DNA from: SIG307 sp045596385
GTDB taxonomy: Bacteria > Bacillota > Clostridia > Lachnospirales > Lachnospiraceae
DNA: 64,000 nt
Direction of reading: 5' to 3'
NCBI GenBank assembly: GCA_045596385.1
Contig: JAZOCC010000021.1
Location: 124,001 to 188,000, forward strand
Shown: piece by piece, positions 32,787 to 41,820 of the stretch
Layout: every line of letters begins with the position of its first letter
How positions within the stretch are numbered: position 1 is the first letter of the stretch
Notes under the pieces: model-generated
Seen by the model: only the letters and a program-made list of their open reading frames with translations
Databases searched by the model: none
Told to the model about the DNA's origin: nothing
Program-made: the position numbers and the translations under genes

Positions 32787-33488
32787 ATGACGAGTGAATG
32801 GAAACGTACAATGAAATTAATGTGGGGACATAGCGGAAAGGTTCGCATGACTTGCGGATGTTCATTGATATTTATGGCTTTTTTTGTGGCTCTGGCATAT
32901 TGGGGCGAGTGGTTTTTCTTTTACGGAAGAGATTCTGCCTATATGATGAGCCGTACCAGCAGTTACACCACCGGCGGTTTTTCTGCAATGTGCTTCCTGT
33001 TTTATTCCGTATACAGCAATGGGAAGAAGATTCTTTCCAATATGGGAAAATGGCTGTGCGGCTCTAGGCTGGCAAAAAGTGTGGTAGTGAAAGGTGTGCT
33101 CGTTAATCGTGTTCTTGTTTTTAGCGTGGTGTTTGTGCCGTGTTTGATTTCCAGAAGTTGCTTGATAGGTATGGGGTATCAAGTGTATGCAAGATTAGAG
33201 CTGTTTTTGCTTGTATGGGGTGTCGGATATCTGATATCTGCAATCAGCACCGGTTCAAACGTGATGTTTTTTGTAGTCTGGATTTTGTATATGGTAGCAA
33301 TCAGTTGGGGTGGGTTTTGGAAATTTACGAAATGGATTCATTTGCCGGTATGGGGAGCGGCACTGATTTTCTTAGTGTGTGTGATTGGCGGAACGTTGCT
33401 TGAAAAACACATACTGGAACAAAGCTATAGGAGCAGGAGACCGGGAATTCCGGCGGTGATGCAGACAAATCTCGGAGGAAAGCGATAA
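32787..33488 (+). CDS. Tandem membrane protein paralog A
   Basis: A 233-residue polytopic protein. It shares a start pattern (SEWKRTMKLMWG) and a central NGKKILSN...AKSVVVKGVLVNRVL pattern with the next two proteins, showing that they are tandem duplicates. About six hydrophobic segments. AGGAGG precedes the ATG. Probably a permease component of the GntR-controlled ABC transporter. Confidence 0.6.
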   Translation: MTSEWKRTMKLMWGHSGKVRMTCGCSLIFMAFFVALAYWGEWFFFYGRDSAYMMSRTSSYTTGGFSAMCFLFYSVYSNGKKILSNMGKWLCGSRLAKSVVVKGVLVNRVLVFSVVFVPCLISRSCLIGMGYQVYARLELFLLVWGVGYLISAISTGSNVMFFVVWILYMVAISWGGFWKFTKWIHLPVWGAALIFLVCVIGGTLLEKHILEQSYRSRRPGIPAVMQTNLGGKR

Positions 33489-33489
33489 G

Positions 33490-34221
33490 ATGGAGAATGA
33501 ATTAAAACATGCGATAAAACTGATGAAAGCAAATAAAGAATATAAGGCAATGTTCGGCTGGCATCCGGTATGCTACGTGGTTTATTTGGTGACTGCAATT
33601 ATCACCGGAGGCGGTTTTATTATTGATAAGCTGGTGGGAGAAGCATCTACTACCGGGGAGCAGTTCTTTTTCAGTGCTTTTCCGGCATTCTTTTTCTGGA
33701 TGTTCGGTATCTATTTCGGAAATCAGGGTTCGGCGATGCTGTCTTGCGGGAAAAGTCTGCTGAGCTTTCCGACGGCAAAGTATGTATTGACGAAGGGACT
33801 TGTGGTAAGTCGTTTGGTATCCTTTGCAGTGGGAATCTTACCGGCGGTGGCGATGCGACTTTTGTGTGTGGCACTGGGGCTTTGTGAGGTGTCTTTGCTG
33901 GATGATATGCTGGTAAGCTTCGGGATTACCTATGTGCTGGGGATGATTACAACCGGATATGCCTGGATATCCTCGGTGGTGATGATGGTGTTCGGAATTA
34001 ATGCGGTATGTATGGCACTCGGGAAAAGCGTATTTCGCGGAGCTTTACATTTTGTGGCGGACGCGGCGGTGGAGTATGTAATGCCGTGGTGGCTTGTTAC
34101 GATTGTGTTTGTAGGGTTGATTGTTCTCGGAACATGGCTGGGGCTTGTGATTTTGGAGCATACCTATAAAAAACGCAGGGTTGCGTGTATTACCCTGAAT
34201 TTACGGGCGGCGCAAAGATAA
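33490..34221 (+). CDS. Tandem membrane protein paralog B
   Basis: A 243-residue protein starting one base after the previous stop. Opening NELKHAIKLMKANKEYKAMFG resembles paralogs A and C (shown shortened: LKHAIKLMKANK), and the middle has LSFPTAKYVLTKGLVVSRLV. About six hydrophobic segments. Translational coupling with A is likely. Function as for A. Confidence 0.6.
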   Translation: MENELKHAIKLMKANKEYKAMFGWHPVCYVVYLVTAIITGGGFIIDKLVGEASTTGEQFFFSAFPAFFFWMFGIYFGNQGSAMLSCGKSLLSFPTAKYVLTKGLVVSRLVSFAVGILPAVAMRLLCVALGLCEVSLLDDMLVSFGITYVLGMITTGYAWISSVVMMVFGINAVCMALGKSVFRGALHFVADAAVEYVMPWWLVTIVFVGLIVLGTWLGLVILEHTYKKRRVACITLNLRAAQR

Positions 34222-34232
34222 GGAGGCAGACG

Positions 34233-34928
34233 ATGAGCAGTGAATATAAACGTGCCATGAAGCTGATGTGGGCCAATAAACGGATGCGAAAGGCCTTCGG
34301 CTGTGATTTCGGTTTGCGGGGACACGGAGGATGCTATCTTGCCTTGGTGGTGTTTGCGGCAATACCGCTGTTTGAGAAAGTAAGCGGTATGGAACTGAAG
34401 TTTTTTGATTCGGAATTTCAGGTGGCGGCAGCCTTTGGAGCGATTGTACTGATTGAGGCAATGATGACCCAAAGCGTATACGGCTGTTACGGTAATGTGG
34501 GACGAGGCTTTGGAGCTTTTCCTATGGCAAAGAGTATTATGACCAAGGGATTTTTGACCAATATGCTGATTTACACAGAGATAGGATATTTGTTGTTACT
34601 TGGAATGCGCGGAGTATGCGTGACGTTGGGAGCGGTGTCGGACGGAGGATTTGATGACATTCTTCTATTAAGCGGTTTGGTTGTTTTTTTGCAGGCGTTG
34701 ATACATATCTGTTATTCGAAAATGAAACCGCTATATGCTTCCGGTACGGAAGGAGCGACAACGTCTGTTATCGGTGTTTTTCTTCCGATGCAGTGCTTTG
34801 GTGAAGTCAATCTGTCGGTCGGCCTGGCAATTTTCTGGCATTTGGTGCTTGTCATTGCGGGAAGTTTCGTGTATTATAGATTCATGTCGATTCGTTACCA
34901 TGCAAGAAGTACGGTGGTATCTGCTTAA
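34233..34928 (+). CDS. Tandem membrane protein paralog C
   Basis: A 231-residue protein, opening SSEYKRAMKLMWANKRMRK, with a middle FPMAKSIMTKGFLTNML, again matching A and B. ATG 34233 follows AAGGAGG; an earlier in-frame ATG at 34185 lies inside B. Last gene of the operon. The three copies suggest expansion of a subunit or related permeases. Confidence 0.6.
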   Translation: MSSEYKRAMKLMWANKRMRKAFGCDFGLRGHGGCYLALVVFAAIPLFEKVSGMELKFFDSEFQVAAAFGAIVLIEAMMTQSVYGCYGNVGRGFGAFPMAKSIMTKGFLTNMLIYTEIGYLLLLGMRGVCVTLGAVSDGGFDDILLLSGLVVFLQALIHICYSKMKPLYASGTEGATTSVIGVFLPMQCFGEVNLSVGLAIFWHLVLVIAGSFVYYRFMSIRYHARSTVVSA

Positions 34929-34985
34929 GCGGGATACTGCAAAGCAGTAGCGGGCGGCAGCTATAATAGACAAAGGAGAAAAACT

Positions 34986-36269
34986 ATGATACCTGCAATT
35001 GTTTTATTTGCACTGACTTATGTGCTGATGCTTATTTTTAGTAAGTACCGACCGTATATCGCACTGGGCTCGGCACTGATTTTTATTGTGAGCGGCATGC
35101 TTCCGCTTAATGAAATTATTCCGTCGCTGGATTTTAATGTGGTTTTGATGATTGCCGGAACCATGGGACTGGTGGCTCTGTTTATCGAGAGTAAGATGCC
35201 GGCGCTTTTGGCGGATATTATTATGGAAAAGGTACCGAATGTGCAGATTGCGGTGGTGGCACTGGCGCTGTTTGCCGGTATTATTTCCGCATTTGTAGAT
35301 AATGTGGCAACGGTGCTTATGGTAGCGCCGGTGGCACTTGAGATTTGTAAGAAGCTAAAGCTAAATCCGGTGCCGTTTATTATCAGCATCGCGGTGTCCT
35401 CCAATTTACAGGGGGCAGCGACATTGGTGGGCGATACTACGGCGATTTTGCTGGGTTCCGCACTGGATATGAGCTTCCTTGACTTCTTCTGGTATCAGGG
35501 AAAGCCGAGTATGTTCTTTATCGTAGAGCTGGGTGCGGTGCTGTCTGCATTTATTGTTGCATTTGTATTCCGCAAGGAAAGAAAGCTTAAGTTAAATAAA
35601 AACGACGGAACTGCTTCCAGAACCGTAGTAACGGACTATGTACCGACCGTGCTTTTGGTAGGAGCGATTGTGCTTTTGATTGCCGCATCCTTCATTCCGA
35701 ATAAGCCGGACATTACTAACGGATTGATTTGTACGAATCTGATGGTAATCGGTATCATCATAAACTGTGTGAAGAAAGATACGATAAAGGCAGCTCTGCC
35801 GCCGCTGAAGGCAATCGACTTTAATACCATCGGTCTGTTAATCGGTCTGTTTCTCATGATCGGTGGCATTACCCACATGGGGGTAATCGATGCCCTTGCA
35901 AATCTTTTGGCAAAGGCCGGCGGAAACAATGTGTTCCTTTTGTATACCATTATTGTGTGGGCGTCCGTAGTGATTTCCGCTTTTATCGATAATATCCCGT
36001 ATGTGGCGACCATGATTCCGGTTATTGCGGGTATTGCAACTGCGTTAAACATTGATCCGACGGCATTGTACTTCGGTCTGTTATCCGGAGCAACCTTAGG
36101 CGGTAATATTACCCCGATCGGAGCTTCCGCGAATATTACCGGTATCGGTATCCTTCGCAAAGCCGGTTATGAAGTAAAGAATAAGGACTTCTTTAAAATC
36201 GGTATACCGTTTACTATGGCGGCAGTGATTCCGGCGTATATCGGTATTTGGTTGTTGTTTGGGATGTAA
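34986..36269 (+). CDS. ArsB/NhaD-like (SLC13-type) ion transporter
   Basis: A 427-residue membrane transporter with about ten hydrophobic helices in two inverted halves. Both re-entrant motifs are visible: SAFVDNVATVLMVAPV in the first half and SAFIDNIPYVATMIPVI in the second, with GGNITPIGASANITGIG. This family covers arsenite exporters, Na+/H+ antiporters and dicarboxylate carriers; the substrate is uncertain. No arsenic genes are adjacent. AAAGGAG precedes the ATG. A terminator follows. Confidence 0.8.
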   Translation: MIPAIVLFALTYVLMLIFSKYRPYIALGSALIFIVSGMLPLNEIIPSLDFNVVLMIAGTMGLVALFIESKMPALLADIIMEKVPNVQIAVVALALFAGIISAFVDNVATVLMVAPVALEICKKLKLNPVPFIISIAVSSNLQGAATLVGDTTAILLGSALDMSFLDFFWYQGKPSMFFIVELGAVLSAFIVAFVFRKERKLKLNKNDGTASRTVVTDYVPTVLLVGAIVLLIAASFIPNKPDITNGLICTNLMVIGIIINCVKKDTIKAALPPLKAIDFNTIGLLIGLFLMIGGITHMGVIDALANLLAKAGGNNVFLLYTIIVWASVVISAFIDNIPYVATMIPVIAGIATALNIDPTALYFGLLSGATLGGNITPIGASANITGIGILRKAGYEVKNKDFFKIGIPFTMAAVIPAYIGIWLLFGM

Positions 36270-36293
36270 GTAGTTAAATAGTTGAGTTTAGAG

Positions 36294-36342
36294 CAAACCA
36301 CACGTAAGGCGGAGAGAATCCGATGCGTGTGGTTTGTTTTTT
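36294..36342 (+). terminator. Intrinsic terminator
   Basis: CAAACCACACG (36294-36304) pairs with CGTGTGGTTTG (36326-36336), followed by six Ts. Confidence 0.9.
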
Positions 36343-36421
36343 AATAGGAAATATGGCTCATTGAAAAGCAGGACAAGTTTTTTTATGCTAAAGGGGATGA
36401 AGTACCAAGGAGGAAACAGGT

Positions 36422-37450
36422 GTGAAGGAAGAGCGGTTTGTTACAGCCAAGGAAGAAAAGACTAGGACGGCAAAGTATGTTCTATGGTTTGCAATCGCTT
36501 GGATTATTATTTGCGTAATTTCAGCATTGCTGGAATTCGATGGGTTAAAAGAAGATATCTCGGAACGAATGGTCTTGTTGGTGCTTGGTGCAGGAGGACT
36601 TCTGCTTGTTTTGGCATTCGGCGCATTCTTTTGGTTCCAAGGGAAAGCAGCGCAAAGGGAGCGCAAAAAAATAATGGAAAACGGACGTGTTGTGACCGGA
36701 ATTGTGACGGGAGTAGATAGTGAACTGACCGGCAGACGCAATGGTGCAAAGTTTACAAATTACTATGTGAATGTAACATATCAGACTGCCGGAAACGTGG
36801 AGAAACATTGGAAATCACCGGTCTATTCGGTAAATCCATACGACTATGTGGGATTGCAGAAAGAGTGTAAATTATATGTTTGGGGAGAGAAGTGTTGCCT
36901 TGCCGAGGTGCAGAAAAGGAAACAACCGGCGGTAGATGAACTGATGGAGAAATATGCATTCCTGATACCGAAAGATGGGCAGGAAGGAGCCGTGAAAGAA
37001 AAGCATTGTGTCTTTATAAAGGGAAAAAAAGATGACGAAATAATATCTTATGCCAAGGTAAAAGATTTAGATATCAGATATCGGTTGGAATCGTTTAAGG
37101 ATTTAGATGAAGCTGCCTTGGATGTGGCAAAAGATGAGTGGAGTCAGACCTCGACGTTAAGAACAGATGGTTTCCTGAGATTTATTACGGAGATTCTGAG
37201 ACAAGCTAAACCAATCGGACATTTTGAGGTTTTCTTAGAGGTACGCTTCATCTCAAAAAAAATTTGTGATTTTTCTACACGATATGCCATTGAACAAGAT
37301 TTTGATGCGCTGATTAAGGAACTGAACTTTCAGTATACGGAAAAGGATTACGACTTTCTGAAGTCCCACATCCAATCCCGAATGGAAGAGTCGGCAAAGA
37401 AGCATTTCGGTAGAATTCCTGTAACGGAAGTTGTGGTGGAGTTGTTGTAA
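36422..37450 (+). CDS. Membrane protein with DUF3592-like region
   Basis: A 342-residue protein. Two hydrophobic helices (about residues 17-36 and 50-71) are followed by a region with VVTGIVTGVDSELTG and a later VNVTYQTAG, reminiscent of DUF3592. The C-terminal half is soluble and not recognised. GTG is chosen for AGGAGG at 36408-36413. GC is somewhat lower than in the neighbours. Function unknown. Confidence 0.55.
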   Translation: MKEERFVTAKEEKTRTAKYVLWFAIAWIIICVISALLEFDGLKEDISERMVLLVLGAGGLLLVLAFGAFFWFQGKAAQRERKKIMENGRVVTGIVTGVDSELTGRRNGAKFTNYYVNVTYQTAGNVEKHWKSPVYSVNPYDYVGLQKECKLYVWGEKCCLAEVQKRKQPAVDELMEKYAFLIPKDGQEGAVKEKHCVFIKGKKDDEIISYAKVKDLDIRYRLESFKDLDEAALDVAKDEWSQTSTLRTDGFLRFITEILRQAKPIGHFEVFLEVRFISKKICDFSTRYAIEQDFDALIKELNFQYTEKDYDFLKSHIQSRMEESAKKHFGRIPVTEVVVELL

Positions 37451-37475
37451 TTACAAGAATAAAAGGAGAATAGCC

Positions 37476-37841
37476 ATGAAAAGGTTTGCAAACGGTATTT
37501 GTAATGTGGTGTTCGGAGTGTTTTCACTGATGTATTTTCTGATTCAGATTGATACGATTCGGATTCCGGGTTCTGTGGAGCACGGCAGATATACGGAGAG
37601 CTTCCAAACGGTGCTTATGGTGATTCAGGTAATGTTGGCGGTGTTTGGCTTTGCGTTGGCGGTCTATAACGTGAAGAAGTCCAAGGAATACGAAAAGGTG
37701 GCAAAAGCGGGCTGTAATATCTCTATGGTTTGCGCAGTGGCAAACAGCTGCTTTTTGTTAATCAACGGTAAGATGTCAATTTTCTGCATCTTAGGCCTTG
37801 TAGCATCGGTCTTAATCATTGCCGGTGTTGTAAAGGAGTAA
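37476..37841 (+). CDS. Small polytopic membrane protein
   Basis: A 121-residue protein with about four hydrophobic segments. ATG 37476 follows AAAAGGAG; the earlier in-frame ATG at 37431 overlaps the previous gene. Probably co-transcribed with the gene at 36422. Not recognised. Confidence 0.55.
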   Translation: MKRFANGICNVVFGVFSLMYFLIQIDTIRIPGSVEHGRYTESFQTVLMVIQVMLAVFGFALAVYNVKKSKEYEKVAKAGCNISMVCAVANSCFLLINGKMSIFCILGLVASVLIIAGVVKE

Positions 37842-37871
37842 AAGTACATAGCTGTAAAGGTAAAACTTTTG

Positions 37872-37916
37872 GCAGGAACTCTTGTCTGTGAGGGCAAGAG
37901 TTCTTGCTTTTTTTTT
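37872..37916 (+). terminator. Strong intrinsic terminator
   Basis: GCAGGAACTCTTG (37872-37884) pairs with CAAGAGTTCTTGC (37895-37907), followed by nine Ts. Confidence 0.9.
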
Positions 37917-37932
37917 GTAAAAATGGTATACT
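37904..37932 (+). promoter_or_regulatory. Promoter upstream of the anti-sigma-like gene and polA
   Basis: TTGCTT (37904-37909), a 17-bp spacer and TATACT (37927-37932) preceded by TGG (extended -10). Its -35 overlaps the end of the preceding terminator. Confidence 0.6.
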
Positions 37933-38005
37933 AAATTGATATCGTATGTACATAGGGCGGAGGTTAACGAAACGGTTGCGTATACAAAGGAAGGAGGCTG
38001 CCGGG

Positions 38006-38479
38006 ATGGATTGTAAGAGGGCCATGGAGCTGATGACGCAGTTTATCAATGAATCGCTGGACGCAGAGGATGTGCAGGCGTTTTTAGACCATATCGACAG
38101 TTGTCCGGAGTGCAGGGAGGAGCTAGAGGTGACTTATTCCCTGATGACCGCCATGAAGCAGTTGGACGAGGATACCGATTTGTCGGATAATTATATCGAG
38201 GAATTAAATACAAAGATAGAGACATGCTATTTGGATGAACTGAAGCGGAAGCGATCCTGTGTCCGCAGAAGGATTGTGCTTGGCGTGGTTGTGGTGCTGC
38301 TGTTGTTTATGAACGGTATTACCGTAAAGGAGACCCGGCGGGAAGAGGACAAGCGGTTTTTCCGTATGATTACGGGAGAAGAGGAGTTTGAAGAGAAGGA
38401 GCAACAGAAGGATGTGACGGCCGCGGAGGAACGGGCAGACGATAAGAATGAGAGCTCCGGGCTTGGAGATAAGGAGTAG
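38006..38479 (+). CDS. Zinc-finger (zf-HC2) anti-sigma-like membrane protein
   Basis: A 157-residue protein. The N-terminal part (MDCKRAMELMTQFI then HIDSCPEC) is a putative zinc-finger anti-sigma domain with the H-x3-C-x2-C motif, and a transmembrane segment lies near residues 90-108, followed by a highly charged tail. Anti-sigma factors with this layout hold an ECF sigma factor at the membrane, but no sigma factor gene is next to it. It is 3 bases upstream of polA. ATG 38006 follows AAGGAGG. Confidence 0.7.
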   Translation: MDCKRAMELMTQFINESLDAEDVQAFLDHIDSCPECREELEVTYSLMTAMKQLDEDTDLSDNYIEELNTKIETCYLDELKRKRSCVRRRIVLGVVVVLLLFMNGITVKETRREEDKRFFRMITGEEEFEEKEQQKDVTAAEERADDKNESSGLGDKE

Positions 38480-38482
38480 GCG

Positions 38483-41140
38483 ATGAAAGAGAAGCTTGTG
38501 GTAATTGACGGAAACAGCATAGTAAACCGTGCCTTTTACGGGTTGCCGGATTTGACGACCACGGACGGCAGACACACGAATGGAGTACTGGGCTTTTTGA
38601 ATATTTTGATTAAGATTGCGGAAGAGGAGAAGCCGGATTATCTGGCGGTGGCTTTTGATGTGAAGCATCCGACCTTTCGGCATGAAATGTACGCGGAGTA
38701 CAAGGGGACCCGCAAGGGAATGCCGGAGGAGCTTCGCGAGCAGATGCCGCTTCTTAAAACCATGCTTTCTGCAATGGGCGTGCTGACCATCGAGTGTCCG
38801 GGCTTTGAGGCGGATGATATTTTGGGTGCGCTTTCCGCAAAGGGAGCAAAGGATGGCAAGAAGGTATCCCTGGTGTCAGGTGACAGAGATTTACTACAGC
38901 TGTCGAATAATGATGTTTTGGTAAGAATTCCGAAGACAAAGCGTACCGGTACGGAGATTGAAGATTATACCCCGGAGCAGGTGGTGGAAAAGTACGGTGT
39001 CACCCCAGCGCAGATTGTAGATTTAAAGGGCCTTATGGGAGATGCCTCCGACAATATTCCGGGAGTTCCGGGCATCGGGGAAAAGACGGCGGTGAAGATT
39101 CTGACCGCATTCCCGACGGTGGAGGAAGCCATTGCCCATGTGGATGAGGTGGAGCCGAAGAAGGCGAGAGAGTCGCTTCGGGAGCATGCGGATTTAGCCA
39201 GACTCAGTAAGACCTTAGCCACCATTAAGACCGACTGGGAGCCGGAGTTTTCCTACGAAGCGGCCCGGTTTGGCAATATTTTTACGGATGAGGCCTACAA
39301 GCTATGTAAGGAGTTGGAGTTCAAGTCACTCTTGGCGAGACACTTTTCTCCGGAGCAAGGGTTAGTCAGTGATGACAAGTCCTTTGATGAAAAACCGCAG
39401 GTGATTGCGGCTGTGAAAGAAACGGAAGCTCTTTTTGCAGGACTTGCAAAGGAGGAAGTAGTGGGTGTTTCTCTTTGCGGAGAGGAACTTGTACTGGCAA
39501 TCAAAGGAAAAGCGTATGTGTTTCCGGTGAGTGTAACAAAGCCGGAGGGCATTGCGGCGGTGCTTCATAAGGTTTGCGAGAAGCAGGCAGTGCTTGTCGC
39601 TATCGATTTAAAGGAATGTCTTTCCGTAGTGACGGAAGGGGACAGATCGCAGTTCGGAGATGCGGCCCTTTGTGCGTATTTACTCAATCCATTGAAAAAC
39701 AGTTATACCTACGAGGATATTGCAAGAGATTATTTAAAGCTGGCTTTGCCGGCGGCGGAGACGCTTTTGGTGGCAAAAGAGCCGAAGCAAATGAGTCTCT
39801 TTGATGAACCGGAGGAGGATACGGGGGCTGATATAGAGGTCCGCAGACAGGTGGCAGCCTATGAGGCTATGACCGCACAGGCAGCATATCCGGTGTTGCT
39901 TTCCGAACTTCGTACCACCGGTATGGAGGCGTTATATCGGGAAATTGAGCTTCCGCTTGTGTCTACCCTGTATGATATGGAGCAGGTAGGTATGGAGGTG
40001 AACCGCTCCTTTTTCCGTGAGTATTCGAAGCAGTTAAATGAGGGCATTACCCGTCTGGAACAGGAGATTTACCGTCTGGCGGGAGAAAAGTTTAACATCA
40101 ATTCCCCGAAGCAGTTAGGTGTGATTTTGTTTGAGAAGCTTAAGCTTCCGGGAGGCAAAAAGACAAAGACAGGGTATTCCACTTCGGCGGATATTTTGGA
40201 GAAGCTTCGCAGTGAAGACCCGATTGTTGAAAATATATTGGAGTACCGCCAGCTGGCAAAGTTAAAGTCCACCTATGCGGATGGATTGCCGGCTTATGTG
40301 GCGGCGGACGGCAGGATTCATTCCAAGTTCCATCAAATGATTACGGCCACGGGACGCCTTAGCAGTGCCGAGCCGAACCTGCAGAACATTCCGGTGCGTA
40401 TGGAGCTTGGAAGAAAGATTCGTAAGGCCTTTGTGCCGAAGGAAGGCTGTATCTTTGTGGATGCGGATTATTCCCAGATTGAGCTTCGTATTCTGGCCCA
40501 TTTATCAGGAGACGAGCAGTTAATCAGAGCCTACCGTGAGGCGGAGGACATTCATCGTCTCACTGCATCTCAGGTGTTCCATACCCCGTACGATGAGGTG
40601 ACGCCGCAGCAAAGAAGCAACGCCAAGGCGGTTAATTTTGGCATTGTGTACGGCATCAGCTCCTTCGGTTTGGGACAGGATTTGAATATTTCGAGAAAGG
40701 AAGCGGAAGAGTATATCAACCGCTACTTCGAGACCTATCCGAAGATTAAGCAGTATTTGGATTCCCTGGTGGATGAAGCAAAGACAAAGGGCTATGTGAC
40801 CACACTGTTCGGCAGACGGCGTCCGGTACCGGAGATAGCGTCTTCTAACTTTATGCAGCGCTCCTTCGGAGAGCGTATTGCCATGAATTCTCCGGTGCAG
40901 GGAACGGCGGCGGATATTATGAAGATTGCCATGATTCGTGTAGATGCGCGACTTAAAAAGGATGGAAGTAATGCGAAAATCGTTCTTCAGGTACACGATG
41001 AATTGTTAATAGAAACGCCGGAAAATGAAGCAGACTATGTAAAGAAGATATTGCAGGAGGAAATGGAGGCTGCGGCAGATATTTCCGTACCGCTGGAGGT
41101 CAGTGTCAGTACCGGAACCGATTGGTACGAGACGAAGTAA
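38483..41140 (+). CDS. polA: DNA polymerase I
   Basis: An 885-residue polymerase I. The 5'-3' nuclease domain (residues about 1-290) has the conserved acidic clusters (GFEADDILG, SGDRDLLQL, GLMGDASDNIPGVPGIG). The polymerase domain holds motif A (DADYSQIELRILAH), motif B (QRSNAKAVNFGIVYGIS) and motif C (VLQVHDELLIE). The central 3'-5' exonuclease domain lacks the metal-binding D-x-E at the first motif (the region reads GVSLCGEE), so proofreading is probably absent. It fills gaps in repair and removes primers. coaE follows. Confidence 0.95.
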   Translation: MKEKLVVIDGNSIVNRAFYGLPDLTTTDGRHTNGVLGFLNILIKIAEEEKPDYLAVAFDVKHPTFRHEMYAEYKGTRKGMPEELREQMPLLKTMLSAMGVLTIECPGFEADDILGALSAKGAKDGKKVSLVSGDRDLLQLSNNDVLVRIPKTKRTGTEIEDYTPEQVVEKYGVTPAQIVDLKGLMGDASDNIPGVPGIGEKTAVKILTAFPTVEEAIAHVDEVEPKKARESLREHADLARLSKTLATIKTDWEPEFSYEAARFGNIFTDEAYKLCKELEFKSLLARHFSPEQGLVSDDKSFDEKPQVIAAVKETEALFAGLAKEEVVGVSLCGEELVLAIKGKAYVFPVSVTKPEGIAAVLHKVCEKQAVLVAIDLKECLSVVTEGDRSQFGDAALCAYLLNPLKNSYTYEDIARDYLKLALPAAETLLVAKEPKQMSLFDEPEEDTGADIEVRRQVAAYEAMTAQAAYPVLLSELRTTGMEALYREIELPLVSTLYDMEQVGMEVNRSFFREYSKQLNEGITRLEQEIYRLAGEKFNINSPKQLGVILFEKLKLPGGKKTKTGYSTSADILEKLRSEDPIVENILEYRQLAKLKSTYADGLPAYVAADGRIHSKFHQMITATGRLSSAEPNLQNIPVRMELGRKIRKAFVPKEGCIFVDADYSQIELRILAHLSGDEQLIRAYREAEDIHRLTASQVFHTPYDEVTPQQRSNAKAVNFGIVYGISSFGLGQDLNISRKEAEEYINRYFETYPKIKQYLDSLVDEAKTKGYVTTLFGRRRPVPEIASSNFMQRSFGERIAMNSPVQGTAADIMKIAMIRVDARLKKDGSNAKIVLQVHDELLIETPENEADYVKKILQEEMEAAADISVPLEVSVSTGTDWYETK

Positions 41141-41184
41141 GGGATTTAAAACCGGAAAGTATTTGAGAAATCAGGTGAGGAAAC

Positions 41185-41820
41185 ATGAAGGTTATCGGAA
41201 TCACAGGAGGTGTGGGCGCCGGAAAATCAACGGTGGTCGGCATCTTACAAAAGCACTATACAACTGAATATTTGCACTGTGATGCCATTGCCCACGAGCT
41301 GATGGAGCAGGGGGGCAGTGCCCACGAGGAGCTGATTTCCCTGTTCGGCGAGGATTTGGTGAATGCGGACGGTACCTTAAACCGCAGTAAACTGTATGAA
41401 CGGGCGTTCCTCGGTGACCGGGTGGAGGAATTAAACGCTTGTGTACATCCGAAGGTACGGACTTATGTGGAGGACCGTATCGCAAGCCTTAGAGTAGCGG
41501 AGTTCGAAGGTTTGGTGCTCATTGAGGCGGCTCTTTTAATCGAGGCGGGCTATAAGGACATTTGCGACGAGCTTTGGTATGTACATGCGCCTGTGGAACT
41601 GCGCAGAGCCCGGTTAAAGGCAAACAGAGGGTATTCTGATGAGCGGGTGGATTCCATTATGGCGGAGCAGGCCACGGAGGAGTTGTTCTTTTCCGCAAGT
41701 GATTTTGTATTATACAACGATTCCTCACAGGAGGATTGTGAGGAGCATATCATAGCACAGGTAGAAGCGCATTTTTGTGAATGGGCAGAGGTGTACCAAA
41801 GTAGGGAGGTGGCAGAATGA
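41185..41820 (+). CDS. coaE: Dephospho-CoA kinase CoaE
   Basis: A 211-residue kinase that phosphorylates dephospho-CoA in the last step of CoA synthesis. The P-loop GGVGAGKST (8-16) is followed by HCDAIAHELM and the CoA-binding region (HPKVRTY). The polA-coaE order is common in Firmicutes. Its stop overlaps the FtsA-like start by 4 bases. Confidence 0.93.
   Translation: MKVIGITGGVGAGKSTVVGILQKHYTTEYLHCDAIAHELMEQGGSAHEELISLFGEDLVNADGTLNRSKLYERAFLGDRVEELNACVHPKVRTYVEDRIASLRVAEFEGLVLIEAALLIEAGYKDICDELWYVHAPVELRRARLKANRGYSDERVDSIMAEQATEELFFSASDFVLYNDSSQEDCEEHIIAQVEAHFCEWAEVYQSREVAE

Noticed and set aside
34962..34967. TATAAT before the transporter at 34986
   Set aside because: It lies too close to the ribosome binding site to leave a usable transcription start, and no -35 is visible.
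34986..36269. Arsenite efflux pump linked to the ArsC-like gene
   Set aside because: They are more than 30 kb apart with no ArsR, and the transporter family also covers Na+/H+ and dicarboxylate carriers.
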